Source of the DNA: Sphingomonas sp. J315
Lineage (GTDB): Bacteria; Pseudomonadota; Alphaproteobacteria; Sphingomonadales; Sphingomonadaceae
Assembly (NCBI RefSeq): GCF_024666595.1
Contig: NZ_CP088296.1
Span: 930,001-994,000, forward strand
Direction: 5' to 3'
DNA length: 64,000 bases
A model generated the notes under the pieces. That model saw only the letters and a program-made list of their open reading frames with translations. It was not told the origin of the DNA and did not search any database. This document shows, one piece after another, positions 1 through 8,054 of this stretch (position 1 is its first letter; each line of letters begins with the position of its first letter). The position numbers and the translations under genes were made by a program.

Positions 1-141
1 GCCGGATACGCTCGGCAGCGCCTGCACGATGCCGGCCGACACCGGTTGCGCCCACGCCGGAAACCACGGGGCGAGGGCAAGCGAGCCACCGCCAAGTGTG
101 GCTCCGCGCAGCAGATTACGACGGCTTAGCAACAGCGACAT
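1..141 (-). CDS. copA: Copper-resistance multicopper oxidase CopA, N-terminal part (runs off left edge)
   Basis: Only the first 47 residues are inside the window. They start with a Tat signal peptide: twin arginine followed by NLLRG, then a GATLGGGSLALA hydrophobic stretch and an AWA cleavage site, followed by QPVSAGI. This arrangement is typical of the PcoA/CopA copper-resistance multicopper oxidases, which are folded in the cytoplasm, exported by Tat and oxidise Cu(I) in the periplasm. None of the copper-binding HxH/HCH motifs can be checked because they lie beyond the edge. The neighbouring copC, copD and Cu-ATPase genes support a copper role. Another Tat-exported oxidase is the main alternative. 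Confidence 0.65.
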   Translation of the reverse strand, partial: MSLLLSRRNLLRGATLGGGSLALAPWFPAWAQPVSAGIVQALPSVSG

Positions 142-237
142 GTGATGTAAGGCTCCGATGACGTTACCCGCTTTACGCAGAAGATCGGTTTGACCCTCAT
201 CCCGATCGGCAAAAGACTGCACGGATCAACCCGTGTA

Positions 238-1401
238 TCAAATCCGGGCAGGCCGTCCGTTGGAGAAGAACGCGCGGACCCTGGCCGTGTGCCGTTCGGT
301 GTACCGCGCGAACAGCGCCGACAGCAAGATCGCTACCACAAGCACCACGACGACAAGCATGACGCTCGCTCCGGTCGCGGGCAAACGCTTGTCGTCGAGC
401 AACAACGCAGCGGCAAAGGCGATGACCGGGAAATGCAGGATATAGAGCGAGAAGCTCGCCTGCGCGCCATAGCCGGCGAACGGCCTCAGCCAGCGCGGCG
501 CGCGCAATTCGACGCGCAGCAACGCGTAGAGAAGCACTGCGAACGTAAACGCCAGCGGCAGCTCGACATCACCTAACCCGAAGAGTCGCGAATAGATCAG
601 GGTTCCGAGGAACGGGACACTTGCAACGATCAGCCACAGGCGGCGTAATGGCTGCAAGCTCTGACCCCCGGAACGGCGGGTCACCCAGAACAATGCCGCC
701 CCGCAAAGCCAGCAGGCAAAGCCAACCAGCATATTCGGCACGATCCAGGCAAGGAGCAGGGTGGCGAGCAGCGGCGACGGGCGTCGACTGCGCCAGCTGA
801 CCCACAGTGCCGGAAACCAGATATAGAACCAGAATTCATACGCCAGGCTCCACAACGGACCGTTGGTGCCGAACGGAGCCACGGCAATACTCTGGAGAAA
901 CAGGATGTTGCCGAGCAGCGTCTGCCATCCCAGCCGCTCCGCGAGGTTGTTGTTCAGCACATAAGTGTCGGTCGCGCCGGTGTGGGTCGAGGATTCAAGG
1001 CCGTAGAGACCAATTGCGTCTAGGATGCCCCCGATCGCAAGCGCGGGGAGCAAGACGACCAGCAACCGCGCCAGCCGGTCGATCATATAGCCTGTCCAGA
1101 CCCAACCTGCCGTCATTCGCCGGTCGACGCTCTTTGCGATCCAGTAACCGCTGAGGACGAAGAACAGGATAACGCTGGCATGGGCGAAACCGGCCAGAAA
1201 ATAGCCTGCCGACGCTATCGTCGAAGCCTGTCCCGGATAGTCGGCAATGAGCAAATACCAAGCGTGGGCGAACGCCACTGTCACCGCCAGTACGCACCGG
1301 AGGGCGTCCATGACGATGAAAGCCCCGCTTGCCCGCGTCTCTACACCGCAGTCGCGCGCCTGCGGATCGCCGCCCCCGTCTGTTTGGTCCACCGCCCCCA
1401 T
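238..1401 (-). CDS. Acyltransferase family 3 (OafA/YrhL-like) membrane protein
   Basis: A 387-residue multi-spanning protein. From residue 31 (MDALRCVLAVTVAFAHAW) it matches the acyltransferase-3 family start, where RCVLAVTVAFAHAW carries the conserved Arg and His of the first membrane helix. About ten hydrophobic helices follow, ending in a basic cytoplasmic tail. Members transfer acetyl or other acyl groups to cell-surface sugars, peptidoglycan or lipids at the inner membrane. An internal ATG at 1311 is the more likely start, because the first 30 residues have no family match and look like leader. Substrate unknown. The gene sits among metal-resistance genes but nothing in it suggests a metal role. 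Confidence 0.8.
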   Translation of the reverse strand: MGAVDQTDGGGDPQARDCGVETRASGAFIVMDALRCVLAVTVAFAHAWYLLIADYPGQASTIASAGYFLAGFAHASVILFFVLSGYWIAKSVDRRMTAGWVWTGYMIDRLARLLVVLLPALAIGGILDAIGLYGLESSTHTGATDTYVLNNNLAERLGWQTLLGNILFLQSIAVAPFGTNGPLWSLAYEFWFYIWFPALWVSWRSRRPSPLLATLLLAWIVPNMLVGFACWLCGAALFWVTRRSGGQSLQPLRRLWLIVASVPFLGTLIYSRLFGLGDVELPLAFTFAVLLYALLRVELRAPRWLRPFAGYGAQASFSLYILHFPVIAFAAALLLDDKRLPATGASVMLVVVVLVVAILLSALFARYTERHTARVRAFFSNGRPARI

Positions 1402-1465
1402 GCGGATAATACGACGCCCGGGCGCGCATCCCTTGCGCCATCTACAAGATTTCTACGGCGACGCT

Positions 1466-2026
1466 CTATGACAGCGACGCAGTCAGCCGCTGACGTGCGC
1501 GATACAGGCGCGTCTCGACCGCCTTTTCGCTGATCCCAAGCGTCTCGGCGGTCTCAGCCTGGCTCAGCCCCTCGATCGTGCGGAGCACCAGCGTCTCGCG
1601 CAGATTGCCCGGCAGTTCGGCGATGGCGGCCGTGACATGCCGCAATTCCTGGCGATCGGCGGTCGCGGTTTCGATCGACGGCGTCGCGTCGGCGGTGTCG
1701 GCGGCATGATCGATCGGCAACACGACCGCGATCAGGCGGCGTATCGCCCGGCGGCGGCGCCAGTCGCGGGCCTTGTTGATCGCGATGCGCGAAAGCCAGG
1801 GGCGCATCGACCGCGCCATGTCGTAGCGCCGCAGCGCGCGATGCGCGGCGACGAAAGCTTCCTGCACGATGTCGAGCGCTTCGTCGTCGTCACCGACGAT
1901 ACGCGCGACGAGCCGGTGCAGTGGATCCTTATGGCGGCGCACGATTTCGGCGAACGCCAGCTGACTTCCACCAAGGCACAGGGCGACCAGTTCGCCGTCC
2001 GTGCGGTCGGCAAGTGCGTCGGTCAC
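1466..2026 (-). CDS. cnrH: ECF sigma factor, CnrH-like
   Basis: A 186-residue ECF-type RNA polymerase sigma factor. Region 2 contains ALDIVQEAFVAAHRAL and PWLSRIAINKARDW. Region 4 is in ELPGNLRETLVLRTIEGLSQAETAETLGISEKAVETRLYR. It starts at GTG 2026, which overlaps the stop of the upstream sensor gene (GTGA), so translation is coupled. It is the last gene of a Y-X-H run whose order and lengths (92, 145, 186 aa) match cnrYXH of Cupriavidus metallidurans (95, 148, 191 aa). There the sigma factor is released by the anti-sigma pair when Ni/Co is sensed. The target promoters here are unknown; the divergent copCD genes are the obvious candidates. Confidence 0.85.
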   Translation of the reverse strand: MTDALADRTDGELVALCLGGSQLAFAEIVRRHKDPLHRLVARIVGDDDEALDIVQEAFVAAHRALRRYDMARSMRPWLSRIAINKARDWRRRRAIRRLIAVVLPIDHAADTADATPSIETATADRQELRHVTAAIAELPGNLRETLVLRTIEGLSQAETAETLGISEKAVETRLYRARQRLTASLS

Positions 2027-2460
2027 CGTGCGTCTTCGGTCAGTGCCTTGGTCACTGCGGCGTCAAACTTCGCCGCCTGATCGGGTTTGAGCAGCGCCCG
2101 CATCGCGAAGATATGCGCCAGCGTTTCCTTCTGAAGCTCCCCCATCGTGCGGTGCGAAGCATCGACCGCGGCGGCGACGCGCGGGCCGTTGCCGTGCTCG
2201 GCGGCGATCGCTTCGGCAAGCCGGGCGTTCTCGGCCTTCATTTCCAGTTCGAGCGCGCGACGGCGCACGGCAAACGCTTCCTCAAGTACATGCAGCTGCC
2301 GTTCCTGAGCCGGGTCCAGACTCAATTGGTCGTGAAGAACCGCATGGAGCTCAGCCCCGGGCTGTGCCGCCGGTTCGACAAGATATCGTCCGGCGACCAC
2401 CCCGAGCAATGCGGCGAGGAAAACCAGTATCACGATGATCCCGGTGCGCCGTGTGTTCAT
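2023..2460 (-). CDS. cnrX: CnrX-like periplasmic heavy-metal sensor
   Basis: A 145-residue protein with one N-terminal membrane anchor (residues 8-24) and an all-helical periplasmic domain of the CnrX/ZraP type. All five metal ligands known from CnrX (H42, H46, E63, H119, M123) have counterparts with identical spacing: H39, H43, E60, H116 and M120. That is strong evidence for a CnrX-type Ni/Co (possibly Cu) sensing site. The ATG at 2460 overlaps the stop of cnrY (ATGA), and its own stop overlaps the GTG of cnrH. A longer in-frame extension to 2841 is only read-through across cnrY in another frame. The sensed metal cannot be decided from sequence. Confidence 0.85.
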   Translation of the reverse strand: MNTRRTGIIVILVFLAALLGVVAGRYLVEPAAQPGAELHAVLHDQLSLDPAQERQLHVLEEAFAVRRRALELEMKAENARLAEAIAAEHGNGPRVAAAVDASHRTMGELQKETLAHIFAMRALLKPDQAAKFDAAVTKALTEDAR

Positions 2461-2735
2461 CGGGTCGCGCCCAGCAGTGTCGATGGGGCGAGCGGGCTGG
2501 ACGCGCCCAAAGGCGACAGCACCGGCGCGGCCTGCGCATCGGTCGATGGAACGACATTGCTGAAAACGCCGAGCGCCAGTGCCAGGCCCATCGCCCCCAA
2601 CGTGGTGCCGGCACCAAAGCCCGCAACCGGCTGTTGCGCGATCGCATTCAGGACTCGGTCTTCCAGACCCGCCAGTCCCCGATGCGGCGTTCCTGTCGCC
2701 AGCCGCTGAAGGGCATCGTCGATATTGGTTTGCAT
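2457..2735 (-). CDS. cnrY: CnrY-like membrane anti-sigma factor
   Basis: A 92-residue protein starting at ATG 2735 behind a GAGG Shine-Dalgarno. The N-terminal half is cytoplasmic (DDALQRLATGTPHRGLAGLE), followed by one membrane helix (TLGAMGLALALGVFSNVV, about residues 45-62) and a short periplasmic tail. CnrY-family anti-sigma factors hold the CnrH sigma factor by a short N-terminal helix and pass the CnrX signal through the membrane. Sequence similarity of such short proteins is weak. The call rests on size, topology and position first in a Y-X-H operon with translational overlap to the sensor. An upstream in-frame start at 2789 has no better ribosome site. Confidence 0.65.
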   Translation of the reverse strand: MQTNIDDALQRLATGTPHRGLAGLEDRVLNAIAQQPVAGFGAGTTLGAMGLALALGVFSNVVPSTDAQAAPVLSPLGASSPLAPSTLLGATR

Positions 2736-2759
2736 GACTGCCTCGTAATCCGCTGCTTC

Positions 2760-2830
2760 CCATACGTATGAGAATGCACGATCCCTCAACTACGCCGGTT
2801 TGAGGGGTAAAAACCGGTACTGCGTATTGG
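2760..2830. promoter_or_regulatory. Divergent promoter/operator region between cnrYXH-like genes and copC
   Basis: The 117-bp gap between the two divergent start codons holds stacked dyads. There is a 10-bp palindrome CATACGTATG (2761-2770), an inverted repeat CCCTCAA (2783-2789) with TTGAGGG (2800-2806), and CCGGTTT (2795-2801) with AAACCGG (2811-2817). The last two interleave. This layout fits a regulated divergent promoter, possibly read by the ECF sigma factor or a metal regulator. Which protein binds is inference. A clear AGGAG-type ribosome site precedes copC. Confidence 0.45.
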
Positions 2831-2852
2831 GGGCATATCATAGGAGTTCGAG

Positions 2853-3239
2853 ATGAAGTTCAATCCATTCGCCGCCGTCATCGCCGCCCTCGCCATGGTG
2901 CTGATCCCGGCAACCGCGTTCGCACATCCCAAGCTGGTCGCGGCGACGCCCGCCGCGAACGCAACGGTCGCGCGCACGACGACGATCACGCTGACCTTCA
3001 GCGAGCGCCTGACGCCCAAGCTTTCCACTGCCACGCTGATCATGACCGGGATGCCGGGAATGGCGAACCACCCCGAAATGAAGATGGCGGGCGTCACCAG
3101 CGCCGTTTCCGCCGATGGCAAGTCGATCATCCTCACCTCGGCCAAGCCGTTGCCCGCTGGCAGCTACCGCGCTGACTGGGTCGTGATTGGCGCGGACACG
3201 CATCGCATCACCGGCCAGCACAGCTTCAGCGTCCGCTGA
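2853..3239 (+). CDS. copC: Copper-resistance protein CopC
   Basis: A 128-residue periplasmic protein with a Sec signal peptide cleaved after AFA, so the mature protein begins with His25 (HPKLVAATPAANATV). This is the N-terminal Cu(II) ligand of CopC. A Met-rich loop, MTGMPGMANHPEMKM (about 66-80), matches the Cu(I) site, and GADTHRITGQHSF near the end supplies the other Cu(II) ligands. It carries copper in the periplasm and hands it to CopD. copD follows after 2 bp. ATG 2853 is preceded by an AGGAGTTCGAG ribosome site. Confidence 0.93.
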   Translation: MKFNPFAAVIAALAMVLIPATAFAHPKLVAATPAANATVARTTTITLTFSERLTPKLSTATLIMTGMPGMANHPEMKMAGVTSAVSADGKSIILTSAKPLPAGSYRADWVVIGADTHRITGQHSFSVR

Positions 3240-3241
3240 TC

Positions 3242-4129
3242 ATGAGCGACTGGGTGGCGGTCGGCCTGCGCTTCGCCGCCTATGCCGATCTCATGCTGTT
3301 GGCGGGCCTCGCCATGGGTGGCGGTCTCGGTCGACATGCGCCGGCGATTGGCGGACGTGTAATAGGCTGGCTGGCCATACTAGGCGTAGTCATCACAATC
3401 GCCCAGCTTGCTGCGACGTCCTTGGCCATGACTGGCTACGACCTGGCCATACTGGATCGGGAAATGCTCACGTTCATGGCGTTTGAAACGCCGATGGGCA
3501 TCTCCCATATCGTGCGCGCCGCAGCGCTCGGATTGCTAGCGGCGTTCCAGCTCGCCGGGCGGGCGAGCAGGCCGGTTGCGGCCGCGCTGGCGCTCGTTGC
3601 GCTGGGTTCGCTAGCCTGGACCGGTCATGCCGGCGCATCCGAAGCGGCGCTGGGCTGGGCGCACCGCAGCAGCGATATTGTTCATCTGGTTGCGGGCGCG
3701 CTGTGGATTGCAGCGCTGGCGATGTTCGTGCGGCTCCTGCTGTTAGACTTTGCGACGCCGGGCGCGGCGACAACGGCGCTCGCCGCACTGGCACGCTTCT
3801 CCGGCATCGGTGGGATCATCGTCGCGGCGATCGTCGTCAGCGGAGCGATCAACCTTGTCGCAATCGTCGGGGTCGACGGTCTCTCCACGACATTTGGAAC
3901 ACCATACGGACAGCTACTTGTGCTGAAGCTCACCCTGTTTGGCGTCATGCTTGCTCTGGCCGGATTCAACCGCTGGCGGCTCGTGCCGACCCTGGAGATG
4001 GCATTGGGCGGCGATAGGCAGGCCATCGCGCAGCACCGATTGCGGCTGGCGATCCTGGTCGAGACGGTGGCGGCGGTGCTCATCCTCGCTATTGTGGCGA
4101 TCCTTGGAACTTTGTCACCGGTCGACTGA
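3242..4129 (+). CDS. copD: Copper-resistance membrane protein CopD
   Basis: A 295-residue inner-membrane protein with about eight transmembrane helices and the CopD-family core, including WTGHAGASEAALGWAHRSSDIVHLVAGALWIAALAMF (about 122-160), where conserved His residues lie in the membrane. CopD proteins work with periplasmic CopC in copper uptake or transfer across the inner membrane. The gene begins 2 bp after copC and the two are certainly co-transcribed. Length is normal for bacterial stand-alone CopD. Confidence 0.9.
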   Translation: MSDWVAVGLRFAAYADLMLLAGLAMGGGLGRHAPAIGGRVIGWLAILGVVITIAQLAATSLAMTGYDLAILDREMLTFMAFETPMGISHIVRAAALGLLAAFQLAGRASRPVAAALALVALGSLAWTGHAGASEAALGWAHRSSDIVHLVAGALWIAALAMFVRLLLLDFATPGAATTALAALARFSGIGGIIVAAIVVSGAINLVAIVGVDGLSTTFGTPYGQLLVLKLTLFGVMLALAGFNRWRLVPTLEMALGGDRQAIAQHRLRLAILVETVAAVLILAIVAILGTLSPVD

Positions 4130-4179
4130 CTGGCACGGATCGTCCGTCCGGGCGTTGTGGTGGATCTTAGGAGAAAGCC

Positions 4180-4584
4180 ATGAAGAATCTTGCAATCCCG
4201 CTATTGCTCGCCGGGTCGCTGACGGTGGCAGGTTGTTCTGACAATGCGCAGCAGAATAGCGCGCACGATATGGCCGCCACGTCGGCCGCCAACGGAACGA
4301 TGCCGATGGACATGTCAGCCGCCAGCCCCGGCGACCCGCCGGCGACCCAGGGGTACAAGAAGTCGATGAACGACATGATCGCCAACATGCCAAAGTACAC
4401 TGGCGAGGCCGACACGGATTTCATGCGGCAGATGAAGGGGCATCATCAGGCGGCGATCGCCATGGCCGAAACCGAACTGCGTCACGGTGACGATCCAGAG
4501 GCGCGGGCGTTGGCGGAGAAGATCATCAGAGACCAGCGCGCGGAGATCGCCGAAATCGACACTTGGCTGGCGGCCCAGAAATAA
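4180..4584 (+). CDS. DUF305 lipoprotein (metal-resistance associated)
   Basis: A 134-residue lipoprotein: hydrophobic signal followed by lipobox VAGC (Cys19), a low-complexity linker, then a DUF305 helical domain. The domain carries Met/His-rich positions (MNDMIANMPKY, then FMRQMKGHHQAAIAMAETEL around residues 84-104). DUF305 proteins often sit in copper-resistance loci and are thought to bind metal in the periplasm, but their chemistry is not settled. It is preceded by an AGGAGAAAGCC ribosome site and lies 50 bp after copD. Confidence 0.85.
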   Translation: MKNLAIPLLLAGSLTVAGCSDNAQQNSAHDMAATSAANGTMPMDMSAASPGDPPATQGYKKSMNDMIANMPKYTGEADTDFMRQMKGHHQAAIAMAETELRHGDDPEARALAEKIIRDQRAEIAEIDTWLAAQK

Positions 4585-4588
4585 GCAG

Positions 4589-4617
4589 CTTGACCCTGAC
4601 ATGATGTCAGACATTAT
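4589..4617 (+). promoter_or_regulatory. CueR/HmrR-type operator-promoter for the Cu-ATPase
   Basis: A -35-like TTGACC (4590-4595) is followed at once by a perfect 7-1-7 dyad, CTGACAT-G-ATGTCAG (4596-4610), and an AT-rich ACATTATTG that can serve as -10. MerR-family copper activators bind such dyads inside an over-long promoter spacer. The site ends 25 bp before the ATPase start, and the last gene of this operon encodes a CueR-type regulator. The role is inferred from motif and position. Confidence 0.65.
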
Positions 4618-4641
4618 TGCCGGGTCATGGAGGACGACTCG

Positions 4642-6993
4642 ATGACCCATGCCGACCATAACGCTCATAACAAACACAGCTGTTGCGCGACCCAGCCCTC
4701 AACGTCGGCAGTCAGAGATCCCGTATGTGGCATGACCGTCGACCCCGCGACAACGGCGCATCATGCCGCGCACGACGGCGAAGATTACCACTTTTGCAGC
4801 GCTGGCTGTCGGACCAAATTTGTCGCCGACCCTGACAAATATCTGAGCAATGCCCCGCGTCCGGAACCCAAGGCAATGCCGGGCGCGATCTGGACCTGTC
4901 CGATGCATCCTGAAGTCCGTCAGGAGGGTCCGGGCACCTGCCCGATTTGCGGCATGGCGCTCGAACCGGAGGAGCCTTCACTCGACGATGCGCCCAATCC
5001 GGAGCTGGTCGATTTCACCCGCCGCTTCTGGGTATCCGCCGCGCTCGCAGTACCACTGCTAATCGTGTCGATGGTCGCCGAGATGCTGGGCATCGAGATC
5101 GTCAGCCCCGCCGCGTCGCCCTGGGTTCAACTCGCGCTTTCTGCGCCGATCGTGTTGTGGGCGGGCAAGCCTTTCTTCGAGCGTGGCTGGATATCGATCC
5201 GGACGCGGCGCCTCAACATGTTCACGCTGATCGCGATCGGCGTCGGTGCCGCTTTCCTCTACAGTCTGGTCGCGACTTTCGCGCCTGGCCTGTTCCCGCC
5301 CACGTTCCGCATGCACGGCGGCATGGTGCCAGTCTACTACGAGGCAGCGGGCGTCGTGGTGACGCTGGTGTTGCTCGGGCAAGTGCTGGAACTGCGCGCC
5401 CGCGCGGCGACGGGACGCGCGATCCGCGCGCTGATGGATCTTGCGCCCAAGACCGCGCGCCGCATCCGCGGTGACGGCTCGGAGGAAGAAGTGTCACTCG
5501 GTGACGTGGCGGCGGGCGACAAGCTGCGCATCCGGCCGGGCGATGCGGTTCCGGTTGACGGCATAGTTATCGAAGGGCGTTCGTCGGTCGATGAATCGAT
5601 GCTCACCGGTGAGTCGTTAGCAGTCGGGAAGTCGGCAGGCGATGCGCTGACCGGCGGAACCGTTAACGGTACTGGCAGCCTCGTCATGGAAGCCCGTGCG
5701 GTGGGCGCGGACACGATGCTTGCACGGATCGTGCGGATGGTTGCCGAGGCACAGCGCAGCCGCGCCCCGATCCAGGCGGTTGCCGACCGCATTTCGGGCT
5801 GGTTCGTGCCGCTGGTGGTCGCAATCGCGATCGCGGCGTTCATCGTATGGAATTTCGTTGGACCGGAGCCGCGCTTCGGCCACGCACTGCTCAATGCCAT
5901 CGCGGTCCTGATCATCGCCTGTCCGTGTGCGCTTGGCCTCGCCACCCCAATGTCGATCATGGTCGGCACGGGTCGCGGCGCACATGCTGGCGTCCTCGTC
6001 AAGAATGCTGAAGCGCTACAGGCACTGGAAAAGGTCGATACGCTCGTGATCGACAAGACCGGCACGATCACCGAAGGCAAGCCGAGGCTCGTTGCCACCC
6101 AAGCCCTGCCGGGATTCGACCAAGACGATTTGCTTGGCCTAGCCGCTGCGGTCGAGGCACAATCCGAGCATCCGCTCGCACACGCCATCGTGACGGCCGC
6201 GACGGAACGCGGTGCCATCGTTGGAAAGGTGGAGAACTTCGAATCCCAGACCGGTCTGGGTGTCAGCGGAGTGATCGATGGCCGCATCGTCGCGATCGGC
6301 AACGCTGCGCAGATGACCCGCGTCGGCGCCGATCCGTCCGCGCTGGAGGCTGCTGCCGACCCGCACCGGAAGACTGGAGCCGGGGTCATGTTCATCGCTA
6401 TCGACGGGTCGCCGGCAGGACTGCTCGCGGTCGCCGATCCGGTCCGCGCCAATGCCCGCGAGGCGATCGCCGCGCTGCGCGCCGAGGGTCTGAAAGTCAT
6501 CATGCTTACGGGCGACAACCAGGCCACTGCCGACGCGGTCGCGCACGCGGTAGGCGGCCTTGACGATGTTCGTGCCGATCTCAGGCCAGAGGACAAGGCG
6601 CGTATCGTTGACGAACTGAAGGCGGCTGGGGCGAAGGTCGCAATGGCCGGCGACGGCATCAACGACGCGCCCGCACTGGCGGCGGCGGACGTGGGGCTGG
6701 CGATGGGAACGGGTACCGATGTGGCGATCGAGAGTGCGGGGATGACGCTGACCCGTGGAGATTTGACCGCGATCGTCCGAGCACGCAGACTGGCCGATGC
6801 GACGATGCGCAACATCCGCCAGAATCTATTCTTCTCGTTCCTCTTCAACGGGCTCGGCGTACCGATTGCGGCGGGCGTGCTCTATCCCCCGTTCGGCATC
6901 CTGATGTCGCCGATGTTCGCGGGCGCGGCGATGGCGCTGTCTTCCTTCACCGTCGTCCTCAATGCCCTGCGCTTAAACCAGGTGAAACTATGA
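4642..6993 (+). CDS. Copper-translocating P1B-type ATPase with YHS and heavy-metal-binding N-terminal domains
   Basis: A 783-residue Cu(I) export ATPase. In order it has a His/Cys-rich start (HNKHSCC), a YHS domain ([10 protein letters not shown] to about residue 70), a second small metal-binding domain ([20 protein letters not shown]), six to eight membrane helices, TGES, the membrane CPC site (Cys427-Pro-Cys429) that marks Cu+/Ag+ pumps, DKTGT with phosphorylated Asp471, SEHP and [10 protein letters not shown]. There is no classical CxxC HMA domain. Start at ATG 4642 is preferred over 4627 because GGAGG lies 8 bp upstream of it. The regulator gene follows with an ATGA overlap. It pumps copper from cytoplasm to periplasm, where the multicopper oxidase and CopC act. 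Confidence 0.95.
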   Translation: MTHADHNAHNKHSCCATQPSTSAVRDPVCGMTVDPATTAHHAAHDGEDYHFCSAGCRTKFVADPDKYLSNAPRPEPKAMPGAIWTCPMHPEVRQEGPGTCPICGMALEPEEPSLDDAPNPELVDFTRRFWVSAALAVPLLIVSMVAEMLGIEIVSPAASPWVQLALSAPIVLWAGKPFFERGWISIRTRRLNMFTLIAIGVGAAFLYSLVATFAPGLFPPTFRMHGGMVPVYYEAAGVVVTLVLLGQVLELRARAATGRAIRALMDLAPKTARRIRGDGSEEEVSLGDVAAGDKLRIRPGDAVPVDGIVIEGRSSVDESMLTGESLAVGKSAGDALTGGTVNGTGSLVMEARAVGADTMLARIVRMVAEAQRSRAPIQAVADRISGWFVPLVVAIAIAAFIVWNFVGPEPRFGHALLNAIAVLIIACPCALGLATPMSIMVGTGRGAHAGVLVKNAEALQALEKVDTLVIDKTGTITEGKPRLVATQALPGFDQDDLLGLAAAVEAQSEHPLAHAIVTAATERGAIVGKVENFESQTGLGVSGVIDGRIVAIGNAAQMTRVGADPSALEAAADPHRKTGAGVMFIAIDGSPAGLLAVADPVRANAREAIAALRAEGLKVIMLTGDNQATADAVAHAVGGLDDVRADLRPEDKARIVDELKAAGAKVAMAGDGINDAPALAAADVGLAMGTGTDVAIESAGMTLTRGDLTAIVRARRLADATMRNIRQNLFFSFLFNGLGVPIAAGVLYPPFGILMSPMFAGAAMALSSFTVVLNALRLNQVKL

Positions 6994-7382
6994 AAATCGG
7001 ACCCGCGTCGGAGGCGAGCGGTGTCTCGCAGCGGATGATCCGGCACTACGAGAAGATCGGCCTCGTCCCGGCACCGCCGCGCCGGGACAGCGGCTACCGC
7101 GATTATTCCGACGCCGACATGCATCGGTTGCGCTTCATCGCCAACGCCCGCGACCTTGGCTTCCCTATCGAAGAGATCAGAACGCTGCTTGATTTGTGGG
7201 ACGACGGCGCACGGTCGTCGGCCGACGTTAAGTCGCTGGCGACCGCGCGCGCCGAGGAACTACACCGCAAGGCAGAGGCGCTCGAAAAAATGCGGCGAGC
7301 GCTGCTTGATCTGGCGGCACGCTGCTGCGGTGACGACCGCCCCGACTGCCCGATCATAGACTCGCTTGAACGACCGGCCTGA
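6990..7382 (+). CDS. cueR: CueR/HmrR-type MerR-family copper regulator
   Basis: A 130-residue MerR-family activator with N-terminal winged helix ([24 protein letters not shown]), a dimerisation coiled coil and a C-terminal metal loop [10 protein letters not shown]. Cys112 and Cys120 fall at exactly the positions of the two Cu(I)-binding cysteines of E. coli CueR. It therefore very likely senses Cu(I), Ag(I) or Au(I). Its ATG overlaps the stop of the ATPase gene, so pump and sensor are made from one message. The dyad at 4596-4610 is the likely binding site, giving autoregulation. Confidence 0.9.
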   Translation: MKIGPASEASGVSQRMIRHYEKIGLVPAPPRRDSGYRDYSDADMHRLRFIANARDLGFPIEEIRTLLDLWDDGARSSADVKSLATARAEELHRKAEALEKMRRALLDLAARCCGDDRPDCPIIDSLERPA

Positions 7383-8054
7383 TGTTCTTCTTTGGTCGCA
7401 TTGCGTTCGTGAACGATCAGGGCGCATGATCAACTACGCGCGATTTGCTCTAGGCGACAGTCTCGTGTTGCTCGGTGGGGTGTGCTGGGGCCTGGGCAGG
7501 CCTTTCTTGATGATCAAGGGCCGCATCAACCGGCACGCCTTCGTTCCGGCGGAAAACATGCTTGGTCCGTGGAAATCCAGCCTTTTCCAGAAGATATGAT
7601 GGTGCTATTGATGGTGTTGGTGATTTCCCACTGCCAATTCGCGTAGGAAATCAGCTACTTGGGTGCCGATGGGAGTGTTCTTCTGGCACCAGCCACCCAT
7701 TCGCAGCACCTCGCGCGAATGAGCTAAAGCCCCGGAAAACCTAGATTTTTTCCCGATCAGGGTCCCGGCACGTCCGCAATCATTCACGTCTAATCCGGGG
7801 CTGTGACGGGGGCTGTTTCGCGGACTGCGAAATCGCGTCCTTTGCGACGGTTCAACATCGAAGACCCGCGCCGCGAGCGCGGTCATATGCGCAGCAACCG
7901 TTCGACCAGTTCGCCCAGATTGGCGCCGTCGGGGAGCCAGTAGTTCGTCTCCGAATTGATGATTTGCGTGCAACTGGACGGCGAACAGCCCTTGGACGGC
8001 GTCCCGACGATCGGCGCAAATTGCCACCGGGCGATCGCGACGCGCCAGCGGAAC
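7383..8054. other. 672-bp region with no confident gene
   Basis: No ORF here has a recognisable family. The best candidate is a minus-strand reading ending at 7883 (about 64 codons, ending NYWLPDGANLGELVERLLRI). It looks protein-like but lacks a good start and overlaps the tail of uxuB. Another minus frame (7605-8027) and a plus frame (7366-7599) are open but show no convincing ribosome site or domain. The stretch may contain a decayed gene. Confidence 0.4.

Noticed and set aside
5337..6848. Long minus-strand open frame (503 codons) opposite the Cu-ATPase gene
   Set aside because: It is Ser/Ala/Pro/Thr-rich shadow coding of a GC-rich gene. The opposite strand encodes a full P-type ATPase with all motifs.
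7366..7599. Plus-strand 77-codon open frame after the CueR-type gene
   Set aside because: No ribosome site, no domain, and it overlaps the regulator's 3' end.
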